Shown piece after piece: positions 49,152 to 60,999 of a DNA stretch of 64,000 nt. Under the pieces are notes generated by a model that did no database searches, was not told the DNA's origin, and saw nothing but the letters and a program-made list of their open reading frames with translations. The stretch lies in the NCBI GenBank assembly GCA_021234535.1, contig CM037842.1:4553315-4617314 (forward strand). Direction: 5' to 3'. Origin of the DNA: Stichopus chloronotus (lineage: Eukaryota > Echinodermata > Holothuroidea > Aspidochirotida > Stichopodidae). Made by a program: the position numbers and the translations under genes. Each line of letters starts with the position of its first letter. Within the stretch, counting starts at the first letter, position 1.

Positions 49152-49916
49152 CTTCAACGTGAAAGATTGAACGAAAAGGAACCAAGGCTGAACCCCATTT
49201 TGAAATTCGCCTATTCTAACCGTCTCCGACAAATGCTCTTAAAAACAGCTGCCTGGAAGGAAGAGGATGAAGTCTCTCGTCGTCTGAAGGCATTCAGTTT
49301 ATCCTTAAGACAAATTGGGTACGTAAGGAGAGTAGAAGTTCGCCATAAAAACCAACAGCTCTTTTTAGGGCCACCAAATCCTCACGAAAGAGTGGTTCAT
49401 TTTCCCACCTTGTGGACATGCGTAGTTTTCTCTCTCATTTTTCTTCCTCCTCTTTTACCATATCTAAGAATAATAATAGATTCGAAAAGAAAGTTCGTCC
49501 GTTCTTTTAAAGCTGAGAAGAGCATAAATAAATATAGTATCAACTTCAATGAAAATGTCGCTACACGTGACCATTCAAAACTTTTATCACTCTATAGAGA
49601 AGTAGAAACATTTTCAAAATTCATGCTCGACATCTCTGACAGAAACATGTCTGATACAGAGAATATTGCACTGGATAAATCGCTGGTATTTATCGCTGGG
49701 CCGCTAAAATCGAAACGAGGTGAAATTCTCGCCACCATGGAAAACCTAAAGAGAAGGATGAGAATACGCTTCATCATTGATGATAAAAAGCAAGCATGCA
49801 TGATACAGTTAATTACGGCTTCCATCTACATGGTCAACTCAATTGACCTTCAGCAAAAATGTTGCGGACTTTCTAGAAACAACACTGGCAAAAAAAGCTT
49901 GTGTTCCTATCCGTAA
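49152..49916 (+). CDS. Unrecognised long open frame, about 250 codons
   Basis: Open from just after a stop at 49149 to TAA at 49916. The first ATG is at 49233 (about 227 codons), so it may be either a single-exon gene or an exon opening upstream. The N-terminal third is basic (NRLRQMLLKTAAW, RRLKAFSLSLRQIGYVRRVE). A Pro-flanked hydrophobic stretch (LWTCVVFSLIFLPPLLPYLR) could be one membrane helix. The C-terminal half has charged helical segments (ENLKRRMRIRF, DDKKQACMIQ) and a CC pair near the end. A run this long is unlikely by chance in such AT-rich DNA. I recognise no domain. It lies next to, and opposite, the LINE fragment at 50294-51955. A degraded transposon protein is possible. Confidence 0.4.
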   Translation, partial: LQRERLNEKEPRLNPILKFAYSNRLRQMLLKTAAWKEEDEVSRRLKAFSLSLRQIGYVRRVEVRHKNQQLFLGPPNPHERVVHFPTLWTCVVFSLIFLPPLLPYLRIIIDSKRKFVRSFKAEKSINKYSINFNENVATRDHSKLLSLYREVETFSKFMLDISDRNMSDTENIALDKSLVFIAGPLKSKRGEILATMENLKRRMRIRFIIDDKKQACMIQLITASIYMVNSIDLQQKCCGLSRNNTGKKSLCSYP

Positions 49917-50293
49917 AGTAAAAGGCAATGTTAATGGACTTGCTTGGACTAAACACACTAACACGATCTCTTTGTTATTTTTAACCGTTTCATAAAGGTA
50001 AAGACATTGCAATACTCAATATAATGAATGTAATGAAATAATATTGAAAAAAGAGAGTGGAGAATCTGAAAAAAAAGCTTAGCTTGTACAAGCCAGATCC
50101 ACCATATATAAATAGAAGAAGAGGAAAAACAGGAAAAACTCTAAGTACCCTCCCCACAACCCATTTCGATACCCCATCCCACCACCCCATCCTCATCCCC
50201 GACACCTCAACCCCACCAATCCCAACCCCACCACCCCATCGCCATACGAATAACAGTACGAAAAACTACACAGTACAGGAGCGAACGAAAATA

Positions 50294-51955
50294 TTACCTG
50301 TTGTTTTTGCATAAAAGAAATTCCTTAAGGTGATTAACAAATGTAGACAGCGTAGATAAAGTTTTGAGTTGAAGGTCGAGGGAATTCCAAAGAGTCGGCC
50401 CGGAGAACCGTACTGTTCTTTTACTTAAAGCTAAACGAGAATAGGCAGTGTTGACAGAGGAAGCGTCGCGAGTAGGATAATTATGGTAATGATTATTAAG
50501 ATTAAAGAAGGAGTCAAAGACAGGCGGTGATAAACCCTTAAAGTATTTATATAAAAATGTGCCTAGCTGAAAAGGGTAAATATCATAGATTGTCAAAATT
50601 CGTAAATTACTAAAAATGGGTGCTGTATGATCATAATAATTAGAGTGAGTAATTAATCTTATAGCCTTTTTCTGTAGTAAAAATAACCTGTCCAGATACA
50701 CATTATGAGTGTTTCCCCAAAGGATATTACAATACGAGAGTTGAGGGTAAACAAGAGTATAATATAGGGATAGTAAAACCTGTCTGGGAACATGATGTCT
50801 TATCTTGTACAGAATACCAACGTTCTTAGAAGTCTTTTTACATACATTATCAATGTGGAAATTCCAACTTAAATGTGGATCAATAAGGATTCCCAAAAAT
50901 TTAACACAGGTTACTTCATTTATAATTGAATTATTAAAAGTAAATCCTAAATCAGGTTTCACAGATTGTTTGGTATGGAAAATAACAAAGTTGGTTTTGT
51001 TAACATTAAGAGATAACTTGTTTGCATGAAACCAACTGCAGATTGTGCGAAGTTCATTATTTATAATATATTCAGTACCTCTGAGATCGTTATGTCGAAA
51101 AAGAATACTTGTGTCGTCTGCAAAGAGACAAAATTTTAACTTATTTGAGCAAATAGGAAGATCATTAATGTAAATAAGAAATAACAGAGGTCCTAGAATG
51201 GATCCTTGAGGAACACCACATGAAATGTTAAGGTAGGGTGAGATATTTTCACCTATTGCAACACATTGCTTAAGATTCGAAAGGTAATTTTTAAATAGGT
51301 CGTGAGCTGTTCCTCTAATGCCATTGTGATGTAATTTACTTAACAATATATTATGATTTACAGTGTCGAAGGCTTTAGAGAGATCTATAAAAATACCAAC
51401 TGTCGGCTGATTTAAGTTAAAACCATTATTGATAAAATCTACAACATCAACACCTACCATATAAGTGGAATAACTAGGTCAAAATCCAAATTGATTAGAA
51501 CATAGGATTTTGTTTTTATTAAGAAATGCGACAGATCTAGAATAAATAAGTGTTTCAATTACTTTAGATAACGAAGTAAGTATAGAGATCGGCCTGTAAT
51601 TTGCAACATCATCGGAAGCCCCTGCCTTAAAAATTGGAGTGATCCTAGCTAATTTGGCGGAGTCAGGAAATTGACCACTTGCAAGTACCATATTAAAGAT
51701 GAAGGATAATGGTTGTGCAATAGTATGGGAGACAGCCTGCAATATACTAGTTGAGATGCCATCAACTCCGACAGAAGACTTATTTTTAAGTTTTGCAATA
51801 ATATTGATTATTTCAGAAGGATTAGTGGGAGAAAGAAAAATGGAACTTATGTTAGGGTCTGTTAAAAAGTTACTCGAATTAGTATTACATGTAGGAATCC
51901 TCTCAGCTAAAGAGGGACCGACATTTGTAAAAAAAATATTGAAATAATCTTCCAT
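50294..51955 (-). pseudogene. 5'-truncated non-LTR retrotransposon reverse transcriptase with one in-frame stop
   Basis: The minus strand encodes an RVT_1-type reverse transcriptase. Motifs in order: VGVDGISTSILQ, NYRPISILTSLSKVIE, GIFIDLSKAFDTVNH (catalytic Asp), CGVPQGSILGPLLFLIYIND, FADDTSILF (catalytic Asp pair) and CVKFLGILIDPHLSW. A C-terminal domain with LQKKAIRLIT and a YPTRDAS-type end follows. The style is CR1/Jockey-like. The frame is continuous except TGA at 51481-51479, where the family has Arg (CGA to TGA, a CpG transition). No apurinic endonuclease domain lies upstream, so the copy is 5'-truncated. The 3' UTR probably runs to about 50000. Confidence 0.85.
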
Positions 51956-54900
51956 TTTTCATGATATCATTTTTCAAAGACCTAGTAATTCTACCTGGTT
52001 TTCACGAGAAATAGTGACTGCAAGGTGAATCGCACCAGGCGTGGTTAACCTCTATGACGTCAAATTTCCATGAAGGCTTATTTGCACTTCACTGCATGTG
52101 CAATGGTACGATCAAACAACTATATCATAAGATGCGTCGCTATGTCGGTGAGATGTTCAAAATCTACAGTCGAATTGTGCAAGTATAGAGGTATCATGGT
52201 GGTGCGATAGCAGAGACAGTATGCACTCTTGCGTTGACTGTACTTGAACTGATTTTCATACATACGTCATTGCAACTTATATAGACCAAACAAACTCGCA
52301 TGGAGACCCGAACCGATGTAGCAACTTAATGCAGAAGCATTACAGAGAAGGAAAATATTTACGATCAACATTTCTTCAACACCAAAAGAAGGGCATACTA
52401 ATATCACCTCTGCAAGCACGGACGCTCTCATATTCGTATTGTACTGAGAGATTTTGGAAGAATCAATCCAGCAGATGTTATCTCCGACCATAATTGGGAG
52501 CTAATATGGACTACGAACAGATATATACCGAGAGTATAGGGTGGGAGAAATATTACTTCAGCGTAAACATTTGGCTGTCATTCTTACTATGGTTGAACAA
52601 GACTGCAACATCTGCTATGTGTAGATGCACACCTACGAAATTTAGAGTGAAAACATGTTGTACAGAATTGAAATGATATTCAAACAATGAAAACGTGATG
52701 ACATGATCAGCATATCTGGAGTCCTGAAATAAAAGACATGACAAGAATGTGCTTATGACTCAGTACGGAAGATACCATAACGTGAACACGTCGTACAGTT
52801 CTGTAAAAATAAAAATATTAACTTCTTTCAATATAAGTAATGGCTGACATATAATTTGAGCCGCATAAAACATTTTTGTTACATGGGAAATTATAAAATA
52901 ATGTTTTTTGTTTTTTTTTCAAAATTTAAAAACTAACTGTATGCAGTCCCTTCTTCCATTATATTAACATATCACTAACAATTCAACAGGCTAATATAGC
53001 GAAGATGGACTTGATCCAGTGTATAAAGTGAAGTGTATTCCTCATCATATCGTTTTAACTGGGAACACACTCAAGTATGGTTGCAGTAGATCCAAATGTA
53101 CAATTTGCACTTTGAGTCTCAAAATCACAGTAAAAGCACACATCACGAACAGTGTGCCTTTTTCCTTTCATTCCTGTAGTTTGATGATGTATTATCTAAG
53201 TTATTTAGAAACCTCAGGCTTACGATAATCTACATTCTTAACCGTTTCGTGCATTTTCCTGAAGTTCATTGACCTTCCTTCACACTGCAATTAATAAACA
53301 TATTAATAAACACTTTTGGTCAGTGTACATAAATATTTTGTACACAGGGACCTATATATCAATTGCAAGGAGAGAGTGAGTGAATGAAAGGGGTTAATTA
53401 AGTTCCCGTAATACCAAGTTTAACTGATATTTTCCTTGTTCAATTGCTTCCATTACAATACACATGCATACAATTCTGTGGGGACATTCTCAACCACCCT
53501 CTCCCACTCTGTTATATGGTAACCTATTCAAGGAAGAAATCACGCTGTTTATGTTTATCGTTTATCTTATCTTTTCACAGCTTTTCTATTTATTCATTGA
53601 AGTCTGTTACAAGTCAGATATCATCACAATGCCGTACATAGAAGGTACACTGAAGCCGGTTCTTTGTGCTTCATTGTTTAGTATTGATGACAAAATTTGC
53701 AAACTATGAACTCAACAGATTATTCCGCGGGACATCATGGCAGTCATCCGTGGGGGGTGTGGGAAGGGAGGTACCAGGGGACATGTGCACTACATTTCGA
53801 CAGATGGGGGACAATCAAATGCTCTCTAACATTTCGTAGAGAAATATCGTAGCTTTTTTGAAACGGGGAGGGGCGCATTGCAACAAATTCCGCCCCACAT
53901 TTTGAACGATTCATGTAGGAGCTAGGCTATGAACGTTCATATGGAATCTCTGTGACAAATTTAGGCGTTCATATTTCTAACGTTAGACTCCCAGTTTTTC
54001 GTATACCATATTATCTTAATGTACAAAACAAGGTAATGTGTTGACTGATTTACCTTGCCAATCCAGACTATTATCACGTTACGAGCGATACATCCATTGA
54101 TCGTGAACTTGTTCATTTCGAAACAGCTCAAAATAAAGTGAAAGTTGCCACTGTCCCTCCCCTTCCCCTGCACCCATACTTTACTTGGAGTAACGGTGGT
54201 GTTGAGCGAGATTAATTACCAAGTTAACGAATTTTGAGTTTGTAGGATTAAGTCTTATTTTTCTACAAACCGTTACTGATTTTATAATCAGCCTACTTTT
54301 ATTCTTGACAATTGCTAAGAGTTACTTTGTATAACATTATATTTCATAATAAAGAAATTCTAACACAGACGGAATTCACTCAAAAAGTGGGAACCGAACT
54401 GGTGCGGGAAACGTTCTGGCTCATGACAAACAAGTAGATTGTGGCACTGACGCGTTCCCTCACCATCGATACACCAACAAAACTGAAAATTCGAAAATGT
54501 AGAAGTGCGGTCAAAATTCTTTTGGTGGTCGTATATTTGAGTGTATTGTTGATATACACTTACGCTTTCTTGGTTTTTGTTACATATCTCCTAAAAGTAT
54601 GTAAGTTTACTCTCCATGACTTATTCGTCGTTAATTGCAAACAGTTTTCTAGATGGAGTTATGCATGCACAGAATACACAACTATGCAGTGATGAAATTT
54701 AGGAAAACACATTCCCAACACTACCTGCATACACAAAGGTCAGTTTCTACCTAATAATGTTGAAGATACGACCTCAACATTTTTGAAATCAGGCCTCAAA
54801 TTGTCAAATTATGAGCTCATGATTTTCAGGGTACTCTGCGCTCTAAGTGTCTCTCCTCTTCTTTAATATTTACAGTAGGTTTCAATAGACATGCCAAACA

Positions 54901-56560
54901 CGGGGCAAGGAGGCACCCCTCCCCCGTTTCCAAATTTAAGGCGAAGAACGTTATACTCGCCACTTCAGAAATTTAGAAGTGTACGACGCAGATTAGAGAG
55001 ACGGGATAGTTGCGACGTTGCCGTTTCAAGCACAACGTGAAAAAAAAAAAATGGTTTTACAGCCACGTTGTGAAACTGCAATTATCCTCATACTTATAGT
55101 ACGCACACCTTATTTAGTTGTAGATGGGGAACATATGAGGTTCAATCTAAATCATGATTCTTTTAGTATTGCTATCATGATTCTCGGAAGCTTTAATATC
55201 CAAATCGCGTAGAATTATTATTCATAGGCCACCATCCGTCTCAATACCGCCAAATCCCTGACGGCGTCACCGAGGGTGGGTGTGTGGGTGGGATGGGTGT
55301 GCATGGGATATTGCGCGTTCCCCCCAAATCATTATTCTACCCCAAATTAAATTTACTTGACGGATTTGAGCTATATTTATTTGTATGGGCGGAATGAGGA
55401 GTCAACAGGGAAAAAAAGAAAAACTTGGGTTTAGAAATGCCATTTCAGGTTCAATTTGGAAGGCACTTTTTGCTGAAGCTTTTTGGGTGCATTGCTCCGT
55501 GGCAAATGATAGTGAGGCTGCCATTAGACAGTAGATGCATGACACTAAGATGTTTTTTGCTCGCGATGACCGTAAGCGAGCGGCCGCCGAACGCGATCTA
55601 ATGCTAAGTGGAAAAATTGTAGATAAAAGCAATCCAATTTTATGAACTATTTTTCATATATTTGTGTTTTCCTCTTAAATTGAGAAATCGCAGAAATGAG
55701 ATCCCCTTTTCCAGCCGTCTGGGTATATGTAGCTTAAGACGGCCTGTAAATGGAATTATCGTCCATCAGTGGGAGGTTAGTACACCAAGAATTGCGCCCT
55801 ATGCCAACAGATGGAGCGCTCCGCTCCGATAGTCCTGCCAAACGTGCCCTCAGGAAAACTCCCCAGTTGAAAAACATGACATGTCCTTTCATTGACCTAT
55901 GACAATGTGCTCCGATAATCACTATACCCTGTCGGCTCCCATGGTAATAATTAATTTGATGGTTAGTCTTGAAATAAATGAACGGTGAAATGTCTGAACA
56001 GTATTGCACGTTTAATACCATTAAAAGATACATAAAAGCTACCTTCCAAATCTCAGTGACAATTCTGCAAACAACTTAGAGCTTTCCGGTTTTCTCTTCT
56101 GTTTACACAGACCGCAAGGGGAAACCTAAGGAGGCCCCTGTCCAATGTGCCTAATGCAATCAAGTGCACAGCCCCTGTGATATGATTATCACTTTAGGTA
56201 TTTTATTTTATTTCTAGTTGTTAAGGAGTATCATGGTAAGCAATGTTATTTTGGGTTATTGTCGATATCATAAAATGTGTATGGTTACGGTTTAAAATTC
56301 TACGTACTCCCCCCTCCCCTATCTTTTAGGGTTTATTCCCTATCCCGTTATCCACATGCTTGCAACTGGATACACGTGGATGTGAATGCAATATCGTGTC
56401 AATTTGCTTTAAATGACTGACGATGTTTTCTTAGACCTAATTGATAATACAATGGAAATTTACCCGTTATTTCTTTAATTCAAAACAGTTGTGTGTTTGG
56501 AGAAATTTTCATCACTTTCTATTTTCCGTTATTTACTAGTTTGTCGTCACATTAAACTAG
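51956..56560. other. No supported gene
   Basis: Short frames only; none has splice context or a recognisable product. The plus strand at 55430-55640 reads open through one stop (SIWKALFAEAFW, then RDDRKRAAAERDLML), which may be a coding relic. A G-rich run is at 53750-53785 and a (GGGT)-like stretch at 55270-55300. Confidence 0.35.
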
Positions 56561-56564
56561 AGAG

Positions 56565-56972
56565 TCAAATGACTTTGTGATTCTTTGCCAGTATCTCGCT
56601 TTTCCATACACACAAAAACACTTTAAACAAAAGCATGCCAATTGAGAAGGGAAGAGATTTCAGCTCAGCCTTGATGAAAATTGTGGTCATGAAGGATGGC
56701 GTACCATATATCTCTTCATTAAGGTAGTTCATAAGAAGATAGAAAGTTCCTAACACCAAATTGTGGTTTAAATATCTGACATTGTGCAAGACAACAAAGG
56801 CAATCAGATTCCCAAGGGAGTGTTTATCATGACTAAAATAAAGTACTTGTAAATCTTGGCAGGATATTTCTGGCACCTGAAAAAAAAAAAAATCACTGAT
56901 TATTTGTAAAAGGTGATAAATCAAAAGAGCTATGTTAGGTGATTGTTTGGAAAGGGTGCTATTTAGCAGCAA
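56565..56972 (-). pseudogene. Open copy of the low-copy segment family; possible exon
   Basis: 135 codons on the minus strand, containing SCQDLQVLYFSHDKHSLGNL, YLNHNLVLGTFYLLMNYLNE and SFMTTIFIKAELKSL. A strong acceptor (T-run then CAG) at about 56879 would start an exon at VPEIS. It aligns with 24610-24990 and 26490-26740, both broken. No domain recognised. It may be a gene exon with pseudogenised relatives, or the least decayed copy of a transposon. Confidence 0.35.
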
Positions 56973-57229
56973 TATATGCTATCAAACATCTCCTTTTTTG
57001 GCAAGTTTTCGATATGAAAAAACATGCATTATTTTCTTAAGATGAGTGACATTTACCTATTCATATGTTCACGCATACAATCAGGACATATAGAACTTTC
57101 AAAGTACGGTATCACACGTTGGGCTTATGAATCCAGGACAGATCTTCAGAATTATAGAACTAATTCATTTCATGTCACATTACAGTGATGAAAAGTCTTT
57201 CATTGGGCAATACGGATAGATGTCATGTA

Positions 57230-58000
57230 ACCATCAAGTGATAGCAGTGTTGGAAGTTCCAGCTATATTCAGTTGCTGAGATATCTTACTTAATTAACCT
57301 CTGGTGACCTCAAATGACCTTTAACCTCCATGAAACGGAATAGGGATCATTTACTCTTAGTGGATTACCAACACACCAACTTTGAAGTTCAAGCACCTTT
57401 CCCTCCTTGAGATACTGCGTTAAAAAGGTTTTCAAATTATGATCTCTTTTAACCTCACATGACCTTTAACCTTTTATTTAAGGACATCATCTATTTATTG
57501 ACATCTACCAGTGATACGAGTTTAAAGTTCCAGCAATATTCAGTTGTTAATATATATTCCTGAATAGGTTTTCATACTTTTAGCGCTGGTCAGCTCAAAT
57601 GACCTTTGACATGAAAAACAATAGGGATCATCAACTCACAGTGAACAACCAACACGCTAACGTTGAAGTTCGAGCACCTTTCCCTTCTTGAGATACCGTG
57701 TGTGGAAAGTTTTCAATCCATGTCCTCTATTGACCACACTTGACCTTTGACTCCATAAAAAATTGCTTCACATCGTCTATTCATCAAGTGCTATCAATGA
57801 TAAGAGTTTGAAGTTCCAACAACATTTGGTTGCTGAGATATCTCCCTTAATAGTTTTTCATACTTTAAGCTCTGGTAACCTGAAATGACCTTTGACCTCG
57901 GCGAAAGACACTAGGAATCATCTTCTCAAAACGGACTACCGACACACCAACTCTGAAGTTCAAGCACCATTCCCTTCTTGCGATATCGTGTTTACAAGCT
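57230..58000. repeat. About 275-bp repeat in three tandem copies with DR1-like TGACCT pairs
   Basis: Each copy has the order GAAGTTCCAGCAATATTCAG, TTGCTGAGATATCT, CTCTGGTGACCT, AAATGACCTTTGACCTC, ATAGGGATCATC, ACACACCAACTTTGAAGTTC, AAGCACCTTTCCCTTCTTG and GAGATAC. Starts are near 57240, 57510 and 57795. TGACCT-T-TGACCT is a direct repeat of nuclear-receptor half-sites with one-base spacing. Confidence 0.75.
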
Positions 58001-58058
58001 AGGGCGTCATGTACACACACACATACCTTAGACACATACATACACATACGTCATCACT

Positions 58059-58080
58059 ATCGCATAGATTCCTATGCGAT
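58059..58080. repeat. Small perfect hairpin, 9-bp stem
   Basis: ATCGCATAG, loop ATTC, CTATGCGAT. Isolated; no terminator-like or mobile context. Confidence 0.8.
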
Positions 58081-58669
58081 GGTTCTTGATTCCTTCGACA
58101 AGAAATCAAAAACCACTTACCCTGAACCAATTTTCAGAGGAAGTGGGAAGAATTGTCACAATTAATCACAAACACCTCACGCGACGATCCAGATTGCACA
58201 CCATTTATAGGCCTCCGTACTTGTCGCGAAATGAATGCACGCTTACGATGACAAATTTTGTGACCGCTAACTTCAGTATGCTATTTTACAACAGTTATTT
58301 TCCAATCGTGCGGTTGAAAGCGCGGCTCACTTGACTCTGGTCAGTACAGTACAGAGCGAGAGCCACAGCCGTGCGATCAATAAACATGTGCTATTCAATA
58401 CTGAACTGACGTACGTACCAGTAATCAATTCTGTGGTACGGTGGCCGAGAAGTACAAAGGTCAAAGCCATATACTGTATAGCGACAAGAGTCGCTTTTAT
58501 CTCAGACACACAATTTGCTAGCTCTCATGAAAGTCATTGATATTAATGTACGGCCTATTAAACTATCTCTATTCTAAGATAAACCCATTTTTTTTGTTGG
58601 ACTATCTAAGTCTCTGTGAGGGAAGTACGCGCTGAATGTTTTAATTATTGGAATTCTCGGCCACCGTAT

Positions 58670-59043
58670 TTAAAGGGGCTCATTGAGTTGATATCAGTAA
58701 AGATTGCAGTGATTTTGAAGTATACAAACACACAACAATACTCACAATTAGCATAATTAATCAAGTTTCACATCCAATAGTTATATGAAAACTGTCAATT
58801 TTTCCGAATTTTTGACCGTTACTTGCTCTGATTGTGTGCATGTGAATGTACTAATGTGAAAATGTCTGGTCACAAAGTTTCAAAAACCAAATTTAATCTT
58901 TGGATACTCACTCATTAATGTTCCAACGTATGTAAAACTTTGGGATCCTTTTAGTTTGACTGTTTGTCATTAGTATGTGAAGGAAACGACCGGTTTAGAA
59001 AAATTGAGTGAATTTCACAAAACAACTCGATGAGCCTCTTTAA
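58670..59043 (+). mobile_element. TTAA-flanked MITE, copy 2
   Basis: The left end is TTAAAGGGGCTCATTGAGTT. The right end is ACTCGATGAGCCTCTTTAA, its inverted copy with two mismatches. TTAA lies at both borders. The interior matches 46134-46516 reversed and partly 17950-18190. About 374 bp, no coding capacity. The ends resemble those of the larger element at 10031-10765 (TTAAAGGGGA). Confidence 0.75.
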
Positions 59044-59181
59044 GGGCGTTAAAGCACATCCAAAAAAAGAGATCCCCCTCAACCCTAGCTACAACTGTAT
59101 TCAATGATTGCAAGTTTATAATGGATTGACTGACCCAATTATAGACTATGACTATTGAGAGAGTGAGAGACTAGAAAGTGT

Positions 59182-59205
59182 GTGTGTGTGTCAGGGGGGG
59201 GGGGG
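59182..59205. repeat. (TG)n followed by G-run
   Basis: GTGTGTGTGTGTCA and then a run of about 14 G. Similar G- or C-runs occur at 6141-6152, 61886-61902, 63286-63303 and in every satellite monomer. Confidence 0.85.
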
Positions 59206-59626
59206 GGCACCTACAGTCCTATTTTTTTTCATAGAAGTGGTGTAAGCCCATGACGTAAGTCGGTGGAACGAAACAAATATGGGGCAGGGGTACTAGCACT
59301 ACTAAGTAGAGCGCCACCATCAGTTTTCGCTTAGCGTACAAGAAACTTTTGTTCTTTGTAAACCCTCCGGGTGGCCGGAAATAACACTTTTCATGTGTTC
59401 TAAAATGTATGTAGCCAGCCCTTAAATAGGAATCTTATGTCCGCGATTTCTCAATCATGAGGAAACTCCATCAATGAAAAAAATACCTCAGAAGCCTTGA
59501 GACAACTCGCCATATAAATGTCATATAATTGAATTATGTATCACCTTTTATGCTTTGAACACTTGGCAAATGTTGCAGCTGAACATACCCCCCCCCCCTT
59601 CACCCAGCAGTGTTGGAAAACCTTGC

Positions 59627-59956
59627 TCAATTTCCCTCGAAACAAGATTGAAAATGTTCTGGATTCCCCCTAGCATCTGTGTACCCTATAACGTGCACGG
59701 GAACTTGCGTGCCAGAAAGTCTACGTGGTGTCCCGTTTCTGCCGTAGGACCCCGGCTGGGGCAAGCCGTGGAACCTCTTAAAGGGGTCCAGAGGGAGAAG
59801 CTCGGGTAGGGATGGGGTTCCTTGCATATCAAAATTGTCAAACAGGTGCAGCTGCATAGATACAAGACTAACAATCACGTTTGTCCTTCCTTTACATTCG
59901 TCACAAAAACTCGGAAGAGAGACTCGTGGAGGTAACAGAAATGTTTTTATCCCCAA
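59627..59956 (-). other. GC-richer open frame, possible exon
   Basis: A 109-codon minus-strand frame of unusually high GC for the window: SFCDECKGRTNVIVSLVSMQ, LPELLPLDPFKRFHGLPQPG, VPVHVIGYTDARG, ending CFEGN. Upstream, 60160-60005 on the same strand also reads open in pieces (NFGPGGMIIIEDGIPLKWK), next to GTAAGT and CTGCCACAG splice-like signals. I could not join them into one frame and recognise no family. Confidence 0.25.
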
Positions 59957-60999
59957 AAAGAATTTTCTGGTGCGCTCTGTATCAGCTCAAAGTGGCGTTC
60001 CGCTTAGTCTTCCACTTTAAAGGAATCCCATCTTCGATAATAATCATCCCTCCCGGTCCAAAATTATGGATGTTCCGCTGTGGCAGAGGAAGGGTGTCGC
60101 GTTGTCAATGTGTCACAATGTCACTTACCCGGAAACAACTTGTGACGCCATTCGAGCTAAAATAGAATCTGAACCTTCTCAAAAATCAAAATTCTTGCAA
60201 AAATAATCCCTCCCCTCAGTTCCATAAATTTTGATGTAGCGTTTGCTTATGGGCATTACTAGTACTAATGACGCACTTACGTAATATTCAGTCATTGACT
60301 ATCAACTTTAAAATGAGCTAAGTTCATAGAGTCACTTTCGAATTTCGATCTGCGATCCCTCTCAAGGTTTGACTGTCGATAAGAGCGGCTCTCTCAGGAA
60401 ACCAAAAATGGTGTGATCCTGACACACAGGCATTAGGCGAACTTGTTCCTTTGCTTTAAGTTCGCTGTTATCTTTGCCATCGTTGTCAGCCTAGCTAGCT
60501 ACTCGTCACTGATTGTGACGGACTGAATTGTTTAGCTTGAAATAGAGCACTGGACTTATAGAAGTTGGTTACCCGTTTCACGTCCCGGACTTCAATTTCT
60601 TTAATTGTATCCTGTCACACTATTCATTCCAATTTCCTTAGTCACCTTGCTATTCAAACAAGGGAAATATGTTAACATCACTTTGCCCATCTTTCTCTGA
60701 AGGATTTTCCCCGTATACTTTTTTTTCAGTCTCTAAAGCAAAACTGCAAAATTCAAGAGACTTTGTCTCCGCTCGTCATGCTCGAAAGTGTAATCATTCG
60801 CCTCAACTCGTTATCTTTGGACTGATAGTTGTGTCTGTCGGGGTCTTAAAATTTAGAATTTTCTTCTCATCATGCCATTGTATTGCATGTTATCCCCCCC
60901 CCCCCCCCCGAATTATTTGCTGTGATCATCTTCAAGTTAATTCTGAGACCCCGAGTTTGACCATTTTCGAGTAAGTCATATTTAGTCGAGTACAGCGGG

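Noticed and set aside
54441..54692. Small membrane protein
   Set aside because: Hydrophobic translation is expected from T-rich DNA; nothing else supports it.
55430..55640. Coding relic reading through one stop on the plus strand
   Set aside because: Suggestive charged C-terminus only; too short and no family recognised, so noted only in the regional entry.
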